A stretch of DNA of 64,000 bases, from contig JARFIW010001090.1 in the NCBI GenBank assembly GCA_036346225.1, positions 372,001 through 436,000 of the forward strand. The letters are read 5' to 3'. The position numbers and the translations under genes are program-made. Each line of letters begins with the position of its first letter. Within the stretch, counting starts at the first letter, position 1. The DNA is from Platerodrilus igneus (Eukaryota > Arthropoda > Insecta > Coleoptera > Lycidae). Of this stretch, positions 56,019-64,000 are shown in pieces. Under the pieces are notes generated by a model. That model made no database searches. It was not told where the DNA came from and was given only the letters and a program-made list of their open reading frames with translations.

Positions 56019-58450
56019 GGTATTTACAATGAGAATAGAAAATAATATATGTACCTATCTCTAATATATACATTTGGAGAAAATTGTGTTATCTAAGTTA
56101 CAACTAATTTATTGACTGAAACAATTGAATTTGTGATTGTTAAAAAGTCATTCACATTATTTGTTTATTGTTGCAAGATAATTATTATGATGCGAGGGTT
56201 GCTTATGGCTGGAAGTCATCTTTTAAGTAACGATTTGCAGCATTTAATAAATTACTCCTATTATAATGGGCTACCTTATAAAACTATTACCGAAAATTTC
56301 GTTTGTTGAAGAGTACAAAACAGTAATCATTGAAAATTTCAAATTGCAAGGAAATTTTTGCTAATATTATTAATCATGCTATATTGCTACAAATTCAACA
56401 CCATAGTGACTTTAGTGTAGTGTTAGCTATGAAACAAAAATTAGAAATTTTGGTGTATCTAATACATAAATTAAAATCAAATGCATATATCCATGTTCAA
56501 CTATTCTAATGTGGTGTAGTTTTTGGTAGCAGCAATATCTTTAGGAAAAATCAAGTGCTAAAAACACCACGATAGCGTTAATCAACTGGAGCAATACCTG
56601 CACTTAAAATGCTCATATAGTTTATTCACAGTAGTGCCATTGCTTCAGTCAATTGACACTTTCTCGGCGTTTTTAGAGCTGGTATAGAATGACTTTGAGG
56701 AATTGTATGCGAACAGCTCATGGCAATCTAGTTTTGTTATATTAGACACGTTTTAAGTAAAATACATACAAATCATGCGACTCCTGCCCCAATTTAAATA
56801 TGCACTGCAGTGATGCAGCAATCAAAAAAAAATTCAATTTTTCAAAACACTTTGTCTACAATTAATATATGGCATGAAAAGATCATAACACAGTGAACTT
56901 GGATGACAATATGAAAGGTTGAAATCATTAATTTTCTTCATATATTAATTTCTTTCTTTTTTTATAGTAATATAATAATATTGAGTATGGATATTGCAAT
57001 TAACTTTAAATTTCCTGTCACATAAATGTTGAATTAAGTACATCTGAAATTATTAAATAAAAAGCAAAGTTTTCAATTTTACGAAACACAAGTTTTGTTC
57101 AAATAGTATGAACCAGATAAGAAATGGTTTTAAGAAAAAATTCATTTTATTAAGGGCTATATCGACGAAACATCAAAAGTAGGAACCTAGAATGAATTCA
57201 CTCACTTTCTCACACAATGACTGATACCAATACTTCATTTTTTCAAGATGGTAAGAGGTATAACTTTACTCTAGAAATAAAATATTATTTTTTCAAGTTT
57301 ATATTTCTAAATATAAGCATTACACCATATAAAATCAAACTAATTAATTGAATCACAGAGAGTAAGAACAATTGATATATAGTACATTTATTTATTTACA
57401 CTTTAGAACAGCATTTACAAAGTAAACAAGTCACATGCCCAAGACAATTTATATAAAATCTGAACGCATGCAAAATTCACATTTTAAAAAAGTTTGTAAG
57501 ATAAATGCTTTTTGGTGCATATACTACATCATTTTCACAAATGGGATAGAATTCAACTATATACATGCTAATAGAATAATCTGTTAAAAATTATAGCAGT
57601 AAAAGCCCTCAGTATCAAAACTAAACATACTGTGTGTGCCTCAAAATCTATAACATAGAAGGTTACTAATGCTAAAATGAAAGGAATAACGAGTAGTGAA
57701 AATTCAAAAAAAGATAAAAAGGATTTTTAGACAGGCATATCTATCGATGATTCTTGCATACTTGCACATAAATGAGCAAGAAGCATCAGTAGACATATCA
57801 AACCAAAAGTAATTCTATCTTGTTTTGAATCGCCAAATCTCACTATACCTCTCCTTTTAATATTAATAAATTTCTACATTCACATTTTGAAGAACACCCA
57901 GTAGTTACAACATCATATTATTGAATATAACACAATTTTTGCCAAACAGACAGTGTACCAATATAAATGAATAAAAATAGTAAAATACACACATTATTAA
58001 AAACATTAAAAATCTAACTAAACATTGATAACATTACATTTTAAATCTTATTATTCAAACTTGACTACACTAAGGTATTTCTAATAAAATCAGCTGACAG
58101 CTTAATGAGAACAACTATACTTTGTTTTTTAAACAGTAGTGAATTGAAAATCCAATTAGAATAAAAAAAATTTTAAGCGGCAATTTTAAATTACTTCTAT
58201 TTAAAAAACAGAGTATAACATACTTATATCTACTCCTATCAAGTTACATATTAATTATGCAACTGTTTTTGATTAATTTATAGTAGCCATAAACAAACAG
58301 CGTGAGATAATAAATCCTTAGTGAGTTATAAAAACACTCTCTGGGATCGTACTAAATACTGTCAATCTCCTTTATATCTAACCTGTATAAATGAATTGCA
58401 GCAACGCATGCAGGTTGTTTGCCGAGCCGATATGATATAATGTTATGGTC

Positions 58451-58487
58451 TATTATTATTATAATAATAATAATTATTATTATAATA
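58451..58487. repeat. (ATT)n/(AAT)n palindromic microsatellite
   Basis: Trinucleotide run that switches from TAT to ATA and back. It is self-complementary and could extrude a cruciform. Confidence 0.8.
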
Positions 58488-58880
58488 GTTGTGCTAAAAA
58501 TGATGAATTCGGATAGTGAAAATGAATTGTTCTGTACACCAGAGTTAGGAGAAATACAGTACAGAATTTATTATCAGAAAAATTACAGAACAAATATAAA
58601 AGTGTATATACAAATGTTTTTATTTGGCAGGGTAGTGGATTGTTAGTCTTAGTTATCAAATTGGCAAATAGACGAAAGAATCTGGAAGTTTTTAAACTTG
58701 GCACAATTGTTTGTTCTAGTAATTGAATTTAATCAAAAACTAATTAATCCAAAATTAAACAAGAGTAAATTCCGTGTAAAAAAGGTTATATTGATTCTAT
58801 TCGTAGGATCAATAGTTTCGAAGATGGTGTTCTTTCTTTGAAGGTGCATCTAAGTATTTATTGTTATATTCGTAGATAAA

Positions 58881-59007
58881 GTATAATATTTAACTTGCGG
58901 TAATGGTGATAACTCACTTGATGAATTATAGCACGAGCCGCAGGCGAGTGCTGCAAATTTCATCTGCGAGAGTTATTACCTACATTACCGCTCGTTAAAT
59001 AATATAC
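58881..59007. repeat. 127-bp long hairpin (foldback repeat)
   Basis: Outer arms GTATAATATTTAAC and GTTAAATAATATAC pair almost perfectly. Pairing continues inward through GCGGTAAT with ATTACCGC, ATAACTC with GAGTTAT, GATGAA with TTCATC and AGCAC with GTGCT, to a loop around 58,945. Nearly the whole unit folds on itself. Confidence 0.8.
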
Positions 59008-60731
59008 TATGAATAATGACTTTTCCTTTTACTATAACATATGTAACAGTATAAAAATTTACTATAAATACGACTGTCAATATTTTCATGGTTTTCTTGA
59101 GTATTTTGTAAAGCAATAGGCTGCTGCCGCCCACTAGTACTTTTTATACTAAATAATTGAACAGAAACTTCTTTAGAATCATAACAAAACTTGAACTCGG
59201 CATATGAAATTGAGCTGGAACTATATATACATACTTATGTTTTTTCGGTGTTCTTTGAAACATTGCCTACTCTTAATAAACAATTATTTTACAATACTAC
59301 GTGTTAAAAACGCCTTCAAAAATGAAAAGTTTTATGTAAAAAATACCATATTGATACCTAATCGATTTAATAAGTAATGTAATAATTTTAATTAAACGAT
59401 ATGAAATACTGTTATCTTAGAATATATAACTTTTTACTCCAACAAGCTTATTGTAACGTAAAAATTATAACGAACGATACTTGATGAATGAAGTTGGTAA
59501 CATACAAATAGGAGTAGTAAAATTTTGATGACAATTAGCCAGAGACGCTATTAATAAAACTTTTTTTAACACCCTTAATCTTTTGTGCCTTACGATAAAA
59601 GGGCCGACATATTGAAGATGTTGTAAGTTTCTAGTAGAACAATAATCGAAGCATTTGCAATTACCTCAACTTCACCCTTACTTATTCAGGGTGTCTTATT
59701 CTTGACAGTATTGTTGTTTGAATGAATAGTGCAAGGGAAAGGTCGTGGCTTTGTGGGAGAGGATGGCCAAGAAGTAGATCTCTCGTTTGTGGGCAATATT
59801 TTGCAGATCTTGTTGCTGATTAATAATCCTTTTTCGGAAAACAAAGATTTTCAAACTTCATAAGAAGACTAATTATATTAAATAAAATTATGAAAATAAT
59901 TGTTCAAATTATTAAGGAATTATATTATAATATTCATAATCAACATTTATACACTAAAGTTGCAGTAAAGTTTATAATTTAAAAATTTTTATTTATAATC
60001 TAGTTTTTATTTACAATATAACTTCAAAAACACGGACACATATGGGACCAAGCATTGTTCGGGTTTTCGCGTTTCTACTTATGTATGCAAACAAACATTT
60101 GAAAGTACTACTTTTAACAACTCACGTTTCAAATCATGCAATATATTACAGTAAGTATAGTGATGTTGCATCCATATTTACATGAAAGTTTATATAATGA
60201 ACAATAATAAATTATGAGTTCCAACAAGAATTGCATTTTATAATTAATAAAAAGTGCCAAAATGTGGTTTATAATAGCAAGCAAATGGTGAATTAATCAT
60301 ATGTCACAACTATAATGGCAGTTAAAACATATGCTAAATGACATGCATGATTAGTATTTTGTGAGCTGTGCAAACTCTCTTCACCCGAAGCCAATCAGAG
60401 ATGTGTATTTGTAAGAGGAAATTTAAATCCTTGCTACGTACCTAGACATAGCCGGAAGAAAAGTAAATACCAGGCTAACTACCAGACGCGGAGAGTGGGG
60501 GGATTTGCCTACATATTAAAAAAACAAAAAAAAAATAAAGTACATCGCCCACGATTATCTATTAACACAAAAATAAATAAAGGATTCTGTACAAACAAGC
60601 AAAAAGAAAATAAATTAAGCGTTACTATTTTACAGCCAACAATTATATTATACGGACAATTTAGGAATCTAAAAACGAAGTGCACATCTTGTATTTACAC
60701 AAAATAAAATTAATCAGTAGCAAATAAAAAC

Positions 60732-60912
60732 TGCGAGAGCTTTTGTCGAACGTTTTTAAAATTTCACCTAATAATTGTTGTAAAGTAACTAATTAGTAGG
60801 GACGAATTAACGTGTGAGAGTTTTTGTTGAACGTTTTTAAAATTTAACCTAGTAATTTTTGTAAAATAAACTAGTCCGTAAAGCGAATAAACGTGTGCGT
60901 TCTTTTGACAAG
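60732..60912. repeat. 81-bp tandem repeat, about 2.2 units
   Basis: Units start TGCGAGAG (60,732), TGTGAGAG (60,813) and TGTGCGTT (60,894), sharing GAACGTTTTTAAAATTT. Period is 81 in both steps. Confidence 0.8.
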
Positions 60913-61543
60913 CACCTGTACTCTACTATACACCTGTAGAGTGATAATATCGAATCGCAGCAACAAACAATAGTTCTACAATGTGACGTTTCTTGTCACG
61001 TAACTACACCAAACGTTGATACGGAATATGCCATTGATGCACACAAAAGAAAACAAATTGCATACCTGTAGGTGTCCTGATACTTAGCTTACAATCATCA
61101 GGGGTGAATCAACATAGAAACGTCATGGTCGTCAGCATACATTTACTCTACTACTATAATTGCAGCAGCGGTCTACGGACAAAAGTAGTTGGTCTACAGA
61201 CAAAAGCAGTTGTTCTACATAAAGAAATAACCCATTTGGCCTCCAGCTAAAAAAAAAGACGTAAGACACCTCCTAGTTGTCGAACAGAAACACGTGCACC
61301 GCTTTTGAAATATAGTGACGAATAAAATGTAGAAAAACACTTCGACGTTCAAGCTTTAGAATCAAATTCAACAATTGTTCAAACCACACGAACTCGAACT
61401 GTAAATCGTAGCTTATCGAAGCACGGTAAAACTGGAAAACACGGTTTTATCAAATAGTTCAATACACTATGTAGATGAATGTTTAGATGGAACACACATA
61501 AGAAGCAATTATACGCCATCGGAAGGTTTAACAAATTGAAGGT

Positions 61544-61800
61544 TACCTAAAACAGGGATTAGACTATTTAATTGCAGCATAAACTGTCGTTTCGAAATAA
61601 ATAAGTTCAAAATGAAAATTTGTAGAAAGCATATTTATTATTGTAAACAGGATGTTGTCGAAGAATTTAAGAGATTACGAGATACCTAAAACAAGGCATA
61701 GACTATTTAATCTATCGGATAAATTTTCGTTTTAAAAGCAAAAAGGGATTTGAGTTAAGAAATTTATTCGAGAGCATGTTTATTATTAATTATGTTGAAA
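61544..61800. repeat. Diverged direct duplication, about 139-bp period
   Basis: TACCTAAAACA...GACTATTTAAT at 61,544 recurs at 61,683, followed in both by GTTT-rich and AGCAT(A/G)TTTATTATT words. Old tandem duplication of unknown nature. Confidence 0.55.
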
Positions 61801-62332
61801 ATCAACGTAACATCCTATTTAAAAAACAGTATAGTTATAACCAATAAATTAGAAATGTATGGAAGGAGCATGTAGATATCACATAATACAAATATCTGTG
61901 ACAGAAACATGTTATCAAGATCTTTCTTGATTGGTGATAGCAGTAGTTGCATATTATGTTGACACTAACTTTTTTACTCCTGTATTTTTAAAACGTTCTG
62001 CGGTTTTTAATTATATTTAATACCTATGGAAATGACATTGCCAACCAACACAAGGTTCTTTAATTTAAATGCAATTGCAAAAATTAAAAGACGTTGAGAA
62101 GAATAATGAAAGTTTAAAATTATGTAAACTAACAGTTGACATTGACATCTAATGGCGTATTTTACAGAAATTAAGCGCTATTTCGTTACCGGGTATTACA
62201 AGGCACCATACTGGAAAACCTTTTCATCTCCACATCAAATATTACATTCTGCTCCTTTTAGGCAATATTATGGTAGTGCTTTATACGCCAATAAATGAAC
62301 ATTGCCTAATTGTATAATTCATAACGTGTAAG

Positions 62333-64000
62333 TTATTGCTGCATGCAATTGTAACAAAACCATGTAGATTTATTGGGTACCCTAATCAATGCAACACATC
62401 GAAAGTGATGCCATTGCAGACAGCTATCACAACAGATACTTTTTTCGGTAGAGATTTGGTCATGGCATGAGGAGCACTTCCAAACAGTATTTGATATATT
62501 TATTTCTAAAACCCTTTGCAATGTTATAAAAGCATCATTTTCCATATATGGGGACAAAATTTCTATTTGTACACATTCGTCTGAAAAATAAGCAAAGTAA
62601 TGCAAAATACAAGTCAAATTTACAATGTTTTATACCTATAACTGCATCATTTATGAGTTCGTGGTTCAATTTTAAATCATTTTCTGTTACCAAATAGTCC
62701 TTATATAATATAGCACTTAACATTTCCATATTATTTGTTGCCAAGACATTTTAGAATAATTTCTGCTTTAGAAACATTATTTTTTTTTACAAAAAGTATT
62801 GGAACCGCTTTCTTCTTTTTCTTCAAACCAATTACTGTCATATCGGCTCCACTGGGGCGACCCCTCTTTTTAATCTTTACTGGCATTATTGAGTCAGAAA
62901 GAACAGTAGTAGCTTCCTTTAACTGGTTTTCCACCACATAAGAATTTTCAGAGCCTGCATCGAAAATATCTAAACAAGATTATTATAATTAGAAAAATAG
63001 TATTACCTTCTTCATTTACAATAACAAAATTTTGTATGTCATTTTCTACATCATCCTCCTGCAATGAATTAATTGGATGGCACACAGATACATTTTGAGC
63101 ACTAGCTGCTGCTATAAATAAAAGCATATTGCACTTAATTGTATTTTTTCTGGTAAATATTACCTTTTCGACTTAAAATTAATGATTCACAACTGTGATT
63201 TTTTTACCAAACATTCTTTTGATGGCAGCTCCAAAATTGTAGATGATAATTCTTCAACCTCATTTTCTGCTAAAAAATATTTATAGCATAAAATATTGTT
63301 GTTCAAAATAAAGATGCTACCTTCTGGATGTAATACATTCGTGTGATTTTGAATTATATCTTTATCAGTTTGTCCATTTGAAGCATTTAAACTTAAAACA
63401 GATACTTCGATACTCTGCTTCCAATATACTTCAATTTCATTTAATATCCTTATACGATATTCAAACAAACTATTGCTAGCACTACTTCCTAAATGATAAA
63501 GGGAATTGGTGACTGCAAACATCTTCTGTTTTTTATGTGCCAAAGTTAAAATTTTTTGTTGTGTTGCCATTTGAGAGACACAAACATCTTTATTAATGAA
63601 GACAGTCAAATTTTTTGATGTAGCTCGGTGGTTGTTCACATAATACTCTCTTGTCCATCTTTGGTCACAAATGTTTTTATCAAATTTGGGAATATTCTTA
63701 AGTGTTCTTATAGCTAATATATGTTTACATGGTAAAAGCATAGACTTAAAGTTTCTGCACTCACAATTATTTATGCTGGTTCTAATATGACCAGAAGAAC
63801 TTTTACCTATACACACAGTGTCTTTAGTTGCTATAATGGACACAAAATCTATTAAATTAATTTGTTTTAAAATATACCCAAAAGCGTAATGTGTCAAATA
63901 CATTTCATATTTGTACTCACAACTACTTTCCTCAAAATATGAAACAGGTCTCTTTTGTACATGTTTAGCAACAAAATGATCTTTAGCATAATGCTGCGAC
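62333..64000 (-). CDS. SWIM / AT-hook-like / PHD-finger protein, 3' part
   Basis: A minus-strand split gene open at the window edge. Exon pieces: 64,000-63,321, 63,269-63,164, 63,111-63,007, 62,969-62,636 and 62,580-62,333 (TAA). A SWIM zinc finger C-x-C-x9-C-x-H lies at about 63,765-63,721, followed by QRWTREYYV as in ZSWIM/MULE-type proteins. An acidic exon follows, then a basic KKRGRPSGADMTVIGLKKKKK-like stretch (cut short here) at about 62,800-62,860. A PHD finger closes the protein: C-x2-C, C-x2-C, H-x2-C, C-x2-C at about 62,345-62,480. Introns have GT-AG ends; the first is in-frame. Two single-base frame breaks, in the A7 run at about 63,205 and near 62,743, suggest pseudogenisation or sequence error. 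Likely chromatin- or transposase-related DNA binding; substrate unknown. Confidence 0.7.
62345..62480 (-). other. PHD zinc finger (C4HC3-type)
   Basis: KCSSCHDQ, SICCDSCLQWHHFRC and TWFCYNC give the ordered Cys/His set for two zinc ions, with the conserved Trp before the final Cys pair. PHD fingers commonly read histone H3 tails; no ligand can be inferred here. The domain is the extreme C-terminus of the protein. Confidence 0.8.
62581..62635 (-). other. Intron, 55 nt
   Basis: GTATAAAA...TTTTTCAG with a pyrimidine-rich 3' end. Splicing joins the acidic/helical segment to DECVQIEIL in frame. Confidence 0.75.
62970..63006 (-). other. Intron, 37 nt
   Basis: GTAATACT...TTGTTTAG. Removing it joins VIVNEE to DIFDAG in frame. 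At 37 nt it is below the usual insect minimum, so it may be unspliceable or mark an unusual splicing regime. Confidence 0.6.
63112..63163 (-). other. Intron, 52 nt
   Basis: GTAATATT...TTTATAG. Its removal joins a LILSRK-type end to AAASAQNV in frame, provided the A-run upstream is one base shorter than written. Confidence 0.65.
63270..63320 (-). other. Possible in-frame intron, 51 nt
   Basis: GTAGCATC...TTTTTTAG, a multiple of three without a stop. It encodes an AT-driven Ile/Asn/Tyr/Phe stretch if retained. Flanks resemble the other splice sites of the gene. Confidence 0.55.

Larger units (their letters stand above)
55401..62332. other. AT-rich intergenic region, no gene seen
   Basis: Nearly 7 kb without a frame carrying a recognisable domain on either strand. 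Hairpins and short tandem repeats inside are listed separately. A small frame at 58,419-58,646 begins in an ATT microsatellite and is not supported. Confidence 0.5.

Noticed and set aside
58419..58646. 75-codon frame with poly-Ile then an acidic segment
   Set aside because: The start lies in an ATT microsatellite; no motif and no splice support.
1..64000. CRISPR arrays, operons, bacterial promoters
   Set aside because: Tandem repeats present (38, 45, 70, 81 bp) lack constant repeats with unique spacers, and all coding evidence is eukaryotic transposon-type.

Overview
The window looks like AT-rich nuclear DNA from an arthropod, most likely an insect. Evidence includes decayed RTE-type LINEs of the kind annotated in insects as craniofacial-development-protein-2-like, Ty3/Gypsy-type gags with CCHC knuckles, a tRNA-derived SINE, a DUF4371/ZMYM1-like hAT remnant, and many TA, CA and AT-rich tracts. 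There are no bacterial operons, no rRNA and no CRISPR array. Species cannot be read from the sequence. Nearly all recognisable coding material is transposon-derived and broken. The one exception that may be a working host or domesticated gene is the SWIM/PHD gene at the right edge.

Layout: 0.4-2.5 kb holds a TIR element (PIF/Harbinger-like) directly followed by a decayed LINE reverse transcriptase. At 6.0-13.0 kb lies a minus-strand LTR retrotransposon with 1.5 kb direct repeats enclosing only gag and protease, the latter in the -1 frame. It abuts an inverted gag fragment of the same family at 13.0-13.9 kb. At 14.05-20.10 kb a second minus-strand LTR element has clean TG...CA LTRs, a polypurine tract and a 637-codon gag, but no reverse transcriptase or integrase. 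At 20.1-22.6 kb are two 1.1 kb direct copies of a repeat that ends in a (TA)n tail.

22.6-28.0 kb is AT-rich with no gene seen. 28.0-30.9 kb is a minus-strand chain of RTE-type LINE pieces, into one of which a SINE has jumped (10-bp target duplication). 31.3-33.3 kb holds a short TIR element, a possible three-exon gene with tiny introns, and a set of nested inverted repeats. 35.65-46.2 kb is two head-to-tail RTE-type LINEs. The first is split by a third LTR element (36,007-39,531, TCGG duplication) that shows no coding capacity. 47.2-48.0 kb repeats the LINE 3' composite of 28-29 kb on the other strand.

48.25-49.8 kb is a hAT-type transposase remnant interrupted by a second, reversed SINE copy (14-bp target duplication). 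49,954-55,193 is a complete insertion of a two-ORF, RNase-H-bearing LINE with a 12-bp target duplication; its ORF1 is intact and its ORF2 carries several frameshifts. 55.2-62.3 kb is AT-rich and holds only a tRNA-like remnant, hairpins and short tandem repeats. 62.3-64.0 kb, minus strand, is the 3' end of a split gene encoding a SWIM zinc finger, an AT-hook-like basic stretch and a C-terminal PHD finger, with introns of only 37-55 nt; it runs off the window.

Relative ages can be read from nesting: RTE-A is older than LTR element 3, the hAT copy is older than its SINE, and the RTE 3' composite is older than the other SINE copy. All three LTR elements lack a visible reverse transcriptase, so they would have depended on partner elements elsewhere.
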